64,000 nucleotides of DNA from Girardinichthys multiradiatus (Eukaryota; Chordata; Actinopteri; Cyprinodontiformes; Goodeidae): NCBI RefSeq assembly GCF_021462225.1, contig NC_061818.1, positions 19,241,462 through 19,305,461 of the forward strand, in the 5' to 3' direction. The notes under the pieces were generated by a model, which saw only the letters and a list, made by a program, of their open reading frames with translations, made no database searches and had not been told where the DNA came from. Position numbers and translations under genes: made by a program. Shown here one piece after another: positions 10,886 through 22,400 of the stretch (the stretch's first letter is position 1; every line of letters begins with the position of its first letter).

Positions 10886-13807
10886 TAAACTTTGTACTCA
10901 AAGCCTGGGACTTAATGCATAACACAATGTCCAGAGAAGAATGTTGCAAAAACAATGTCTGCATGTTGAAGATTTAATACATAATTTATCCCGTGAGGAG
11001 GAGGAAAGCAGGATAAATATCTGAGACCAGTAGGTTCTAGACTTAATAAACTGAAATCCCACAAAAGAATTTAAAATCTCTCTGCTGGGAGCCCGGTCTG
11101 TCTGAAATTCATTACAGTGGCAAATACCTACTTGTTACAAAGGTTTGGAGTTAATCTACACAGATCACATGGCACCAACAGCAAACTGAATGAGCACAAC
11201 ATACCTATTGCGTCATGTCATGTCTTGTCGCTCAAACCATAGAAGGAGCGTTGGTCAAGGCAGATGAAGTGAGAGAGCAACAGATGAAGAAAGATTAATT
11301 ATGGAAGTTGAAAACCACAGTATTTTTAACTCTACTCATCCTTTTTTATAAAGATAATCTGACTTCCGCATTTATCACATTTCCCGTGCATGCTTCTCAA
11401 AGCACTTCTGGGCTTCACTGCAGGGACAGGCACAAATGACTGTCAAGTTTGTAACGTGGCAGGGCGCAGTGGAGGTGCAAGCATTGTAAATCCAGAATTA
11501 GGAATTCCCACTTCTGCTCAAGTTCTTATCGGCACTGTTTCTCCAATGTGCACAGGCTTCAGCACTCCACTTTCTTCAAACAGCAGAATTCACCAAATCT
11601 CACTTTTATTCACATCATCAATCCATGTCTTACTTGCATGGGTTGAACTGCACTACAGTACATCACTACCTGACAGGCTTTTTAAGCATCCAGCATTTTC
11701 CTGAGACAAGTGAACCAATCATTTCCCCATAACAGGGTAATACCGTTCTGAAGGAGAAGCAGCAGAAAACCCAACAGCTCTGGCAATAATTTTAAGCTTT
11801 TCTTATCCACATCAATCATTTCAAATGTTTTAATTAAAAAAAATTAGCCTGCTGAGACCTGTAATGTTTAATATAGAAAGATCAAATGCAATTATATAAC
11901 AAAAAATAACTTGTGTTTTTACATCCAACAATAAAACGTAGTGAATCATTGGCAGCAGCAGATTTAAACCATGTCAAATGAAGCTGCATTATATTATACA
12001 TGTTCAATTTTGCAATTAGTTTCAAATCTGAGGTGTGTCCAAAAAGAATCAGCTTAACCAGAAGGAATTATGTGAGACCAATCATTGCAGAGAATATAAT
12101 GCAACTCATTATCCCAGAACATTGCGCAATTAGCTTACTTTTTCATTAGGCTTAGAGCATATTTTGGCCAAGGTCCGAGTAATGTTTAAATGCAAAATAG
12201 GTGGTTTAAACAGAGCAAATATAAAGGTAAAATGTCTGGTAATTTTGCTTGTGGGAATTGCTAAGCAATTATGCACAATAGAAGCAAGTGCTGTGGGCAT
12301 ACATAAGTGCCAGTGCAAGTTCAGCATGCTTGTGTATGTGTGTGTATGTGTATTAGTTTTATAGAGAAGGCCAGGTCCTGCAGGTTGTGAGGTGAGAGTC
12401 AGGTGTTTGTCAGACGATGCCAAATTTTCCATTTCAGTGCACATCAGTGCAAATGTCAGTACTCATCGGCTTCAGTCTCCTAGAACTCAAAAAATAAAAA
12501 CAAATTAATTCTCAGACTCAGCTGACTTGCAGCCTAACTCTCCCATCTATAGACACACATAGCACATTTCTTAAACATAGCTCAACAGCTCTAATTTATT
12601 TATTCATAGCCATACCAGTTGTAAAACAAAAACTATAGAACCTTATGAGAGTGTCAGAAAATCAGCTGATGGCAAAAAAGCTCAGAAAATGTACTGCCTG
12701 AATTCAGTTTTTCTACTTCCTGCCAGCCTTTCCTTGTTTCTCTCCTTCACTGTCATCCTCAACATTACTGCTGTGGTGTAACTAGCAGGAGCAGTGGGAA
12801 GAGAGCAGAGTAAATCAACCACCAGGAGGTCGGCCTCGCTCAGCGGCCAGCATCAGTAATATCCTTGCAGGGAACGAGTCTGGTACTGATTTGCATGATT
12901 AAACGGCATCCGCCAGACAGGCAGGGCTTCATTACTCATCACGGACACACAGATGATGATTAGAGGAAAATAAGCGGAGCTCCACGCACACAAAAGCGCA
13001 GATGTAAACACTGACATGCAGACACACTCCAAAATACTGTATATCAAAGTAATGCCATATGACAGTATTTGCAGCTGAGCAGGAGGAAAGATGAAACCAC
13101 ACAGACACATGCATTTTCCTACCAGTTTGAAAGCTTAAGAATGCTTAAATCTTAAGGCAATTAAGAAGCTACCACTCTGATACACAATTTGCACAACATT
13201 CTAGCTCGTCAAACTTTTTTGTATATTCTCAATATTGTGCACAGAGCATCAGTAATCAGGTACATGACTGATCTCTCTACAAGGTAAGACAGGGAATCAA
13301 TACAGAAACACTGAAGCCCTGAATCGATTAAAGGCCAAAGGATTCAGAATATAGAGGCTACCCTCCAGCATCCTTCCATTATTTCATTGTGTGAGGGAAG
13401 TGTAGCAAACTTAACACATGTGCCTTTTTGTCAGAAAGATAATTTGATTATGACCTCTGTCTCAATATACACCAGTTTCTAACTAACCGCTAGGATTGTC
13501 CACCTTCTCCAAGTACTGCATAGATCAATAGGCGATATGCAAATGTGCTGCAGAGACAGCAAACAGTTTGTCAAGACTTACAGGCTCACAGGAGATAAAT
13601 ATTATTCGTTTACTTTGAGCCAAACATGCAAATGATACAGTGTCTGGCAAAAAAAAATATAAAAAAGAAAAGGGGTTAGCCTAAAAAAATACTTTGACAT
13701 TTTTAATGTGGGGTTCTGGGGAGTGCCAACAGCAATCAGTATCTTACCCCCAGTAGACAGCTCTCAAAATAATATATGTTCAAAAAAACAGTATGAAGTT
13801 TGAAAGG
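10886..13807. other. Intergenic, nothing recognised
   Basis: No gene, RNA or clear repeat recognised. Contains short TG-rich runs near 12330-12355. Open frames are short and unsupported. Confidence 0.45.
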
Positions 13808-14040
13808 TAGATGGACTTTACTTATATAGCGCCTTTCCAGTCATACTGACCACTCAAACCACTTTACACTAGAGCCACATTCACCCAGACACACATTGAT
13901 ACACCGATACACAGATAGGTACACAGTAGGCAATTTGAGGTGTGCCTTGCCGAGCGGCACATCGACATGTGGCAGGAGGAAGCTGGAATGGAACCCACAA
14001 CCCTCGGATTGCAAGACAACCACTCTTCTTACAGACCCAC
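13808..14040 (-). mobile_element. tRNA-derived SINE with L2-like tail (family B)
   Basis: Minus-strand copy: head near 14040-13985 (gaagagtggttgtcttgcaa, then ccgagggttgtgggttcc, which resembles a B box), the middle ctgccacatgtcgatgtgcc, and the tail ending gcgctatataagtaaag at 13810. The tail is the L2 type. This is the clearest copy of the family in the window. Confidence 0.75.
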
Positions 14041-14965
14041 AAAAGGAAGGGTCACACTCGGCTAGCTGGATTATTTTGTGCTTCAAAAAGTCTGGATCAA
14101 GTGATTCTCATACTCTCTATGAGGGCCACCAAGTTTTCCAAGTATACTGTCAAAACACTTCAAAGCAGTTCTACAAAAGAAAGAAGTGCTTTGCCAAGTT
14201 AAAAAGATAAATAATAAAAAGAAATCTCTTCTATTTCCATTGCATGTTTGAAGTTAGAATTTCCAAGTTTTATGTTGGGAAAATAAACTGGAAGAAAGGG
14301 CCGGTGAAATCAGAATTACAAGAGGGAAGGTTTTTTACCAACCCTGACTTCAAATCCAATATGATTTAAAAAATACTAATAACCACAGTAATAAACATTT
14401 AATTTGCAGTTTGTCTCATTCATTTCCCTTCAGGGTGTGGCTGGCAGCTGCAGCTCAGTAAGTTCATTAACAGGAGCTCAAAGAGTACCCAGATCCCTGA
14501 GACCGACGCCAGATCATTTGCTCATTTGAGCGTTAATCAGGCTCACATCTTTGTGTGCGTTTTTCCTCTCGATCCTATTTTGATCACCTTTTGTCCTCCC
14601 TCACAGAGCCTCCAGAAGAACCTCTGGATGTTCTTGTTTGGAACTCCGGAGATTCATTTTCTGAAGGGAGCATTTGCTGGGTGAACTATTGCTCGGACAA
14701 CTTTCTTCGTTCCACAAGCCCTCCTGGTCACAACAGATTCTTACCTCCACTGCTCTGTCGCTGTCCTGCCTGTCTACCCTCCCTCGCACCTCTACCCTGA
14801 TGTGAACTACTACTATTTAGTAATGATAGTGCTAATAGTAATTGGCCTGGTAATTGATTATAACACTGGGAACTAGAAAATGGTTAGGTATAGACTATTT
14901 TTCTTTCTTATGGTAAACAAAGCATTGGATTTTATCGCAGAATTAATAGCATAGTCTGTGAGTGA

Positions 14966-15010
<45 letters not shown>

Positions 15011-16290
15011 GGATCTGTAGAAAAAGGGTTTGCAGGGGTTTATGATATGGATAGTTCTGTAATTTACTTTAATAAACTGATCAATTTGTATTTTTATCTG
15101 CATTATTTACTGATACAACTCAGTAATCAGCCCAGAGACTACAGGTGGAAAATAGCTTTAATAGTGCGATGCATTTTTCCATGTAATTTGCAAGGCTGAT
15201 GCACCTCTCCTTACGAATGCCCTTCTAAAGCACAAAAGACTGTACATTTCCGGTGAATGTTGAGGTGAATAAAAGTGTTAAAATCACATGCTCAACTACA
15301 GCAGCCCCCTTTGAAACCCCTCGTCACAGACTATGCTTCATCCTGCTAGTGTTTAAGCAGATGCCCCCCCTTTGAAGTCCAACACGAGGCTTTTATCTTG
15401 TTATCATGCTGTTTCATTGTATTCCCCTGCGTAATGTCATGCAGCATCCCGAGAGGTACGACAAATACCCTCTCATCCATAACAGAAAGCCTACAATGAT
15501 GCTGGGGAAAAAAGTGGAAGATAAAAATGTCTATTGTGTTACTGAACTACATCAGAGGGGAGCATGCAGTTGACCATACACCGCAATGACAAGCCTAATT
15601 ACTCGGATACATAATTCATATGATAGTGTGCTGTGAACAAACAGGAGGGATCAGGAAAGACTGCACCATCAGCATTTTTCTTAAAGCATTAGAACATTCT
15701 GAAGAAGATTTTCTGAAGAAGATTTTCTGAGTGAAACAAACATGCTGATTAGTGGTTGATTAACACTCCAACAAAAACATAATAATGAATAGAAAGTGTT
15801 CCTAAATAAGAACATCTATTAAACACCCAAACGTGTCTTTGATGGTCCTTGACTTTAGATTTAGAATGAATGCAAAAAAACCTTTAGGGATTAAACAATT
15901 TTCAAGCTAAGTTCACATCATTTCCATGACATTTTCAAACTTTATCCTTACACACCTTTACATATGCTGCTTACAGTTACTTCACTTAGGCTGCACACCT
16001 CACCCATTTGGTTTGGGTCAGCATTGGAAATGGCTTAAAATAGCCATTAGATATTCTCCTGCTGCTGAAAAATGGGTGAATGGGGTGAGAAGCTGAAAAC
16101 ATAGAACTTGAAGGTATTCTGATAGTCCACGCCCACGTTAATTTCTATAAATATTTCATCATCATCTGGTTTACTTTTTTTAACTTTATGGGGGAAAAAA
16201 ATGCCCTTCAACGAGTTGTTTTACTCTTTCATACTTTTTACTTCTACTTGAGTAACATTATTTTTAGGTAACACTACTCTTACTTGAGTA
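14041..16290. other. Intergenic; holds a (GT)n microsatellite
   Basis: No recognised gene. An 81-codon frame at 14555-14800 has no domain or splice support. 15300-15660 is less repetitive and could include conserved non-coding DNA, which only an alignment can show. A 15-bp unit (tctgaagaagatttt) is tandemly doubled near 15700-15730. Confidence 0.45.
14967..15008. repeat. (GT)n microsatellite
   Basis: About 21 perfect GT units. Confidence 0.97.
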
Positions 16291-16294
16291 CAAT

Positions 16295-16458
16295 TCCTGT
16301 CTACACCCTGGACAGGTCGCCAGCCCAGGGCAGTCGCAGGGCAACACACAAACAACCAAGCACACACTCATTCATACACCTAAGGGCAATTTAGAGTGAC
16401 CAATTAACCTAACAGGCATGTCTTTGTTCTGTGGGAGGAAGCCGGAGTACCCGGTGGG
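16295..16458 (-). mobile_element. tRNA-derived SINE (family A), partial, minus strand
   Basis: Matches the middle and tail of the full copy at 16567 in reverse orientation (caccctggacaggtcgcc through ggaggaagccggagtacccgg). The head is missing; the match stops at the position equivalent to the middle of the element. Confidence 0.8.
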
Positions 16459-16556
16459 TTCTTTCTTCTGCATTTATATTTTATTCTTAAAAATACCAGA
16501 ATATTCTCGTAAATGTCATGTTTCTGTCTTTTTGATATATAATTTTCAAATCATAA

Positions 16557-16921
16557 ATGTTATAATGGGCTGCATGGTGGCGCAATTGGTAGCACTGTTG
16601 CCTTACAGCAAGAAGGTCCTGGGTTCAATTCCCAGCCGGGGGTCTTTCTGCATGGAGTTTGCATGTTCTCCCCGGGCATGTGTGGGTTCTCACCGGGTAC
16701 TCTGGCTTCCTCCCACAGAACAAAGACATGCCTGTTAGGTTAATTGGTCTCTCTAAATTGCCCTTAGGTGCTTGGTTGTTTGTGTGTTGCCCTGCGATGG
16801 ACTGGCAACCTGTCCAGGGTGTACCCCACCTCTTGCCCATAAACTGCTGGAGATAGGCACCAGCTCCCCCACGACCCACTATGGAATAAGCGGTAGAAAA
16901 TGACTGACTAGATGTTATAAT
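16557..16921 (+). mobile_element. Full-length tRNA-derived SINE (family A) with target-site duplication
   Basis: The element body is 16567-16910: head gggctgcatggtggcgcaat, a B-box-like ggttcaattcccagcc, conserved core blocks (gtttgcatgttctccccggg, ttaattggtctctctaaatt, cgatggactggcaacctgtcc) and the tail ggaataagcggtagaaaatg. It is flanked by a perfect 10-bp direct repeat, atgttataat, at 16557-16566 and 16912-16921, the expected target-site duplication. It can serve as the reference for the other copies in the window. Confidence 0.92.
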
Positions 16922-18925
16922 CAAACAGTTAAGTTGCTTATGTATTTTTTTAGAGCACTATTCTTCCACTTGAAAAAATATATATCGAAGTAATATATCC
17001 CCTTACGTGTGTACAATGTTTGACCACTCTACCCACCTCGGGTGCTCTAAAAGATACATGCATAACTGACTGAGAACAGAGATAGGGTCCTTTAAAATCC
17101 GAGACAAAAAACTCTGACAAACAATAATGAAATCTATCCCAGGGGCATACTCATTGTAAAACTTACTTTACTTTGTGCAGCAAACATAATTTGAATCAAT
17201 AATCATTCTTGTTTGCCGTTCTGAATATTTTATTAAGCAAAACTTTGTCTGCATATAGCTGTAGACACAAGAACCCTAAAAGGAATTCATACAAAAGCAG
17301 CTGATGGAAAAACAAGTTTAACCCAAACATGGCCTGGATATCCACAAATCTATTTTATTTTAGACCTGTAAATGATAAATTGTGTCATTAAAGGTTTTGC
17401 TTTATAAGCCAGCGTATTTTATGGTCACACAACAGTGCTCTAATCTTCACAATCAGGTTTCATTTGGGTTTTTTTTACATTTCTATCTGATACTCAAGGA
17501 AAATAAGAGCAAATACGTAAAATTATAGTAATGAGTCAAATTTTACAGTGTCAAGACTTATTTATAGCTTCTGTAATCCACTCTGACATGCTGAACATCA
17601 ACTTCTGGTCCAAATCCTGACTGATGTTTGACCCACTACTGTTTCGTTAGGGTTTGGAGTTTATCATACTTTCTGGATACTGTTTAAGAATTTGTTCTTT
17701 AAGCACAGATTCTTAATGTGGTTAAATACTGAAGAGTTTTTAATATTATGATCTTTAAATCACCTTTGCCTTGTGAGACTGTACTCCACATGGCAAAACA
17801 CAAATATGCTCCCTTGCATGAAGAACAACCTTATACATGAGTTGTATTAGTTGCTTCATTGTTCAACTTACATAAAAATTGTTGCTCGCATTCACCTTTT
17901 CTTCAAAGGACAAGTAGCATTCCAAAAAACTGGAAGTATGATTTATCAAATAAAAAACAAGTTAACCTTTCATATTTACACCAGTCTCTCCTTTATGTCT
18001 CTTCTATTATGTTTTTTTGGACAGAAGTGTTTTTTATCCCTCTCTTCTTATTACAAGGTTCAAAACAATTTGGTTCACTGCACATGGAAATGCACTCATA
18101 TCCACCTGCTGCCAGGAACAAGCTCTGCATTGGTGTCAAAACAAAATTCGGTGGTTGGAATAATCATGTTGCTCGCTAGACAATCTGGGATGTGCTAAAG
18201 CCTTCTTTATGGCAACTGAGTATCTATACTTCAAGTTCCTTTTCACACAAACATTTTCCTTTGTGCAATGAAAAAAAATATTTATCGCAGCAGGTTCATG
18301 CACTTAATGTCATTTTGCCTGAAAATTTGACTTTAGATGGAATCTTCACAGCTTCTCCCATGATTATGATATGTCAAAAGACAAAATCATGGAAAGCGAT
18401 TACAGCAAATATCTTACACAGTTTACATTGTTTTCATATCGGAATGCCAAAAAAGCCAAGACAGTAGAAGCCCTATTCAACTTTCTTGATGCAAAAATTA
18501 AAGTAGAAAAACTTCAGGGTTTTAATAGTTTTGTGTCTGTCAGAAACAAAATATTGTATTTCAACTTTGGTGAGAAAAAAATATGCAAAAAAAGAAACAA
18601 AGAAAAAAAGATTTCTGTATTAGAAATTACTTAGTCTCTAATATTTACCTTCTTCACATACCTAAAAATAAACTTGTAATGTAATAAAAAAAAATTACAG
18701 AAACGTGGTCATTAATGTCTGATATTGGCTGAGGAGCTTTTAATAAAAGACATTCATTGAATACATATTTAGCGAATAATAAGTATCTGATGACTCCGCT
18801 ATCCAACAGAGGGCTGGTTTTCGTGTTTGTTATCTAGAACAGCGAATCCTTCATCCTATTCGCTTTCTAGCATTATATTATCTTGTTCATATCTCATAAG
18901 TCAGATTTTGTTGACAACTATTTTC
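16922..18925. other. Intergenic, nothing recognised
   Basis: AT-rich. Several overlapping frames at 17850-18634 (up to 115 codons) have no recognisable domain and no splice context; treated as chance. Confidence 0.45.
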
Positions 18926-18927
18926 TA

Positions 18928-20529
18928 CAGTGCCTTGCGAAAGTACTCGCCCCCTTTGAACTGGTCAACCTCTTGCCACATTTCAGGCTTCAAACATAAA
19001 GATATAAAATTCTAATTTTTTGTGAAGAATCAACAAGTGGGACACAATCGTGAAGTGGAATGAAATTTATTGGATGTGTCAAACGTTTTTAACAAATAAA
19101 AAACTGAAAAGTGGGGCATTAACACTTTGTAGCGCCACCCTTCACTGCAATTACAGCTGCAAGTCGCTTGGGGTTTGTCTCTATCAGTTTTGCACATCGA
19201 GAGACTGAAATTCTTTCCCATTCTTCCTTGGAAAACAGCTCGAGCTCAGTGAGGTTGGATGGAGAGCGTTCGTGAACAGCAGTCTTCAGCTCTTTCCACA
19301 GATTCTCGATTGGATTCAGGTCTGGACTTTGACTTGGCCATTCCAACACCTGGATACGTTTATTTGTGAACCATTTCATTGTAGATTTGGCTTTATGTTT
19401 TGGATCATTGTCTTGTTGGAAGATAAATCTCCGTCCCAGTCTCAGGTCTCTTGCAGACTCCAACAGGTTTTCTTCCAGAATGGTCCTGTATTTGGCCCCA
19501 TCCATCATCCCATCAAGTTTGACCATCTTCCCTGTCCCTGCTGATGAAAAGCAGGCCCAAACCATGATGCGGCCACCACCATGTTTGACAGTGGGGATGG
19601 TGTGTTCAGGGTGATGAGCTGTGTTGCTTTTACGCCAAACATATCGTTTCGCATTGTGGCCAAACAGTTTGATTTTGGTTTCATCTGACCAGAGCACCTT
19701 CTTCCACATGTTTGGTGTGTCTCCCAGGTGGCTTGTGGCAAACTTTAAACAATACTTTTTATGGATATCTTTGAGAAATGGCTTTCTTCTTGCCACTCTT
19801 CCATAAAGGCCAGATTTGTGCAGTGTACGACTGATTGTTGTCCTATGGACAGACTCTCCCACCTCAGCTGTAGATCTCTGCAGTTCATCCAGAATGATCA
19901 TGGGCCTCTTGGCTGCATCTCTCATCAGTCTTCTCTTTGTTCGAGATGAAAGTTTAGAGGGACGGCCGGGTCTTGGTAGATTTGCAGTGGTCTGATACTC
20001 CTTCCATTTTAATATGATTGCTTGCACAGTGCTCCTTGGGATGTTTAAAGCTTGAGAAATCTTTTTGTATCCAAATCCGGCTTTAAACGTCTCCACAACA
20101 GTATCTCGGACCTGCCTGGTGTGTTCCTTGGCCTTCACGATGCTCTCTGCGCTTTGAACAGAACCCTGAAACTATCACAGAGCAGGTGCATTTATACGGA
20201 GACTTGATTACACACAGGTGGATTCTATTTATCATCATCAGTCATTTGGGACAACATTGGATCATTCAGAGATCCTCACTGAACTTCTGGAGTGAGTTTG
20301 CTGCACTGAAAGTAAAGGGGCCGAATAATATTGCACGGCCCACTTTTCAGTTTTTTATTTGTTAAAAAAGTTTGACACATTCAATAAATTTCATTCCACT
20401 TCACAATTGTGTCCCACTTGTTGTTGATTCTTCACAAAAAAATTGAATTTTATATCTTCATGTCTGAACCCTGAAATGTGGCAAAAGGTTGAAAACTTCA
20501 AGGGGGCCGAATACTTTCGCAAGGCACTG
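18928..20529 (-). mobile_element. Full-length Tc1-like DNA transposon with TA target duplication
   Basis: Starts cagtgccttgcgaaagtact and ends with its inverted complement, immediately flanked by TA at 18926-18927 and 20530-20531. The terminal inverted repeats are long, about 187 bp (18928-19114) and 190 bp (20340-20529), and by eye roughly nine tenths identical, sharing blocks such as gtgaagaatcaacaa and ggaatgaaatttattg. The one long gene inside reads right to left. It lies in intergenic DNA. Confidence 0.95.
19119..20138 (-). CDS. Tc1-like transposase, 339 codons, start codon lost
   Basis: Cut-and-paste transposase, binding the inverted repeats and acting in the nucleus. Residues 1-110 hold paired helix-turn-helix DNA-binding segments (KISQALNIPRSTVQAII) and a GRPSK linker. 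The catalytic DD34E triad is complete: D152 (WSDETK), D243 (QQDNDPKH) and E278 (SPDLNPIENLW), with 34 residues between the second and third. The glycine-rich box KHGGGRIMVW is at 185-194, and the protein ends naturally at GGATKC. Length is normal for the family. The frame has no internal stop, but its first codon is GTG (20138-20136), an in-frame TAG lies upstream, and no ATG lies between; the first in-frame ATG is codon 72, inside the DNA-binding region. So the copy looks intact catalytically but probably not translated efficiently. Confidence 0.93.
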   Translation of the reverse strand: MKAKEHTRQVRDTVVETFKAGFGYKKISQALNIPRSTVQAIILKWKEYQTTANLPRPGRPSKLSSRTKRRLMRDAAKRPMIILDELQRSTAEVGESVHRTTISRTLHKSGLYGRVARRKPFLKDIHKKYCLKFATSHLGDTPNMWKKVLWSDETKIKLFGHNAKRYVWRKSNTAHHPEHTIPTVKHGGGRIMVWACFSSAGTGKMVKLDGMMDGAKYRTILEENLLESARDLRLGRRFIFQQDNDPKHKAKSTMKWFTNKRIQVLEWPSQSPDLNPIENLWKELKTAVHERSPSNLTELELFSKEEWERISVSRCAKLIETNPKRLAAVIAVKGGATKC

Positions 20530-20531
20530 TA

Positions 20532-21185
20532 TATTGCTGCAGTTCCTGGTTTCTGTCTCTAGATGGGGACACAGGTCAGATAGCTCTGAGTGGGGAATTC
20601 CTATTCCACCTGTTCCATTTTGTAACTCTCTGCAAGACCATTGACTTTTATGTTAGAAATTATTCAAGGTCAGCATTGCCCAGTCCCATGGAGATAGGGT
20701 TACATGGCGGGGAAATACTTGATTATTTCTCCCTGTCTTAAATTATGTGTCTGTAAATGTGCTTTTTATGGCTCTTTAGGTGAGCATGCTCTTTATGGGG
20801 AGCTGAAACTGATTACATCCACATAGCACATATTGCAGTTTGCCCATAAGCAGTCTCAACCTAAAACCTTTTATATTACCCACCCCTCTCCAGTTTTATT
20901 TTGTCCTCCTGAAATCTGATGTAAATCAAAATATTTGGCATTAAGCCAGTGCATTTTCTAATGTATGATGACACAGCTAAAAAAATAATACCATGTCAGT
21001 CTCTGAAAACATTTCTTATTCCCCCCTTTTATGACATTCTATCTTTCTGAGTATTCTTGCCGGTGTTTTCAGAGGATGAGCAAAGAGAATAAGTTTCTGT
21101 TCACTCACACCCTACACAGAAAGGATTTTAAAGCTCAGTTGGGGGAACTGAACACTTAAAGTGCCTGCATCCCTGACTCTGGTCA
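20532..21185. other. Intergenic, nothing recognised
   Basis: No supportable feature. Confidence 0.5.
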
Positions 21186-21189
21186 GCTC

Positions 21190-21405
21190 TTTAAGGGCCA
21201 GATTGTCTTCATTAGACTGTTGTACAACAACAGAGTGTTTTCTGTCAGAGGCTTCTTGAGTTCTGCTGTAAGACAGACCTCTACAGGAGATCCTTCCTGC
21301 CCACAGCTATCAGCATCTACGACGACTCTTTAAAGAAACCTGTATCAAATGAGCTACAACAACATTTAATTTTCTTTTGGGATTAATAAAGTATTTTTTA
21401 ATTTT
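21190..21405 (+). mobile_element. 3' end of a non-LTR retrotransposon (family C)
   Basis: Contains ctgtcagaggcttctt, gacctctacaggag, atccttcctgcccacagc and ends cttttgggattaataaagta. The same block series recurs at 53795-53880 (plus) and 26842-27015 (minus). Decoding gives a dYRrSFLPTa-like peptide near the 3' end of many fish LINEs. The clade is not assigned. Confidence 0.65.
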
Positions 21406-21689
21406 AATTGAATGTCTTTGTGCACAATCTATATTATATATATTTTTTTAAATAAAGATGAACACAAATGCATTAAATATTTGTATAATGACTTTGGCTG
21501 GAAGGACACTGATACACATCAGACACAACTGTATTGTTGAATTTAACATTGTGTCACCCCATTTATTATTTTTATCTTCACAGGTGCAGGTAAAGTGAAA
21601 ACAAATTGGACACCCAATGAATGCCTGTGTGTTTATCTAACACAGTTAAACATAAGGAATGTTTAATATCCACTTCAACAATACTGAAA

Positions 21690-21925
21690 TACTGTTGCAT
21701 TGCAGCAGTGGTCCTGGGTTTGAATCCCAGTCTGGGGTCATGAATGGGTTTATTCCAGGCTTCTTCCCACAGTACAAAAAGTTGACTGTAAGCTTAATCG
21801 GTCTATCTTAATTGCCCATAGGTATAAGTGTGTTCATGCATAGTATATTTTCCTGTTTGTCTCTGTGTTTCCCTGTAAAGGACTGGCAACTTGTCCAGGG
21901 AGCACCCAGTTTCTCACCCATTGCT
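21690..21925 (+). mobile_element. tRNA-derived SINE (family A), diverged partial copy
   Basis: Shares gttgcattgcagcagtggtcctggg, tttgaatcccagtctggggt, cttcttcccacagt and ggactggcaacttgtccagg with the 16567 copy; the first part of the head is missing. Confidence 0.75.
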
Positions 21926-22067
21926 TTAAATGTTTTTTAAATCACGGTACGTCTCTGTTCGGTATACTGTATGCCCGATTTTCACCCATTACTTTGGAGA
22001 AATCTCACTGCTGTACAGCAGCGTACTCTAACCATAGTAAGTGTAGGTCTGATTATTCTATGTATCC

Positions 22068-22183
22068 TTCCATCCATCCATTTTCTATACCCACTTCTTC
22101 CATACAGGGTTGCAGAGGAGTTGGTGCCTACCTCCAGCGGTTTACGGGTGAAAGGCAGGTGCACCCTGGACAGGTTGCCATTC
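22068..22183 (-). mobile_element. tRNA-derived SINE (family A) tail fragment
   Basis: Minus-strand tail: ccattttctatacccacttc through gcaccctggacaggttgcca, matching the 3' third of the family. Confidence 0.7.
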
Positions 22184-22239
22184 CATCTCACAATATAACA
22201 TTATATTTATGTATATAAACATATCTTTTTAAACCATTC

Positions 22240-22400
22240 ATTTCCTCTACCTGTATCAATCCACATGCATTTAGCACCTTCCATCATATCATTCCAAGGA
22301 TCCCTATGTATAATTCTGCCACCACCATGCTTTATTAGAGCCATCCCCAGAGATGGATGTGTGTCATGCACAAAGTGATTGCCAATATAGTATAGATTTA
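22240..22400 (-). pseudogene. Possible Tc1-like transposase relic
   Basis: The minus strand encodes KHGGGRI followed by DMMEGAKC, resembling the glycine-rich box and following segment of Tc1 transposases. Short and heavily decayed. Confidence 0.4.

Noticed and set aside
14555..14800. 81-codon plus-strand frame that looks protein-like
   Set aside because: No recognisable domain, no splice sites that extend it, and an overlapping minus-strand frame of similar length; no support as a gene.
16567..16640. tRNA-like head with A- and B-box-like motifs, a possible tRNA gene
   Set aside because: It continues straight into the SINE body and recurs in many copies; the cloverleaf is not intact.
17851..18634. 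Cluster of overlapping plus-strand frames of 87-115 codons
   Set aside because: Different frames overlap with no recognisable motif and the DNA is AT-rich, as expected by chance.
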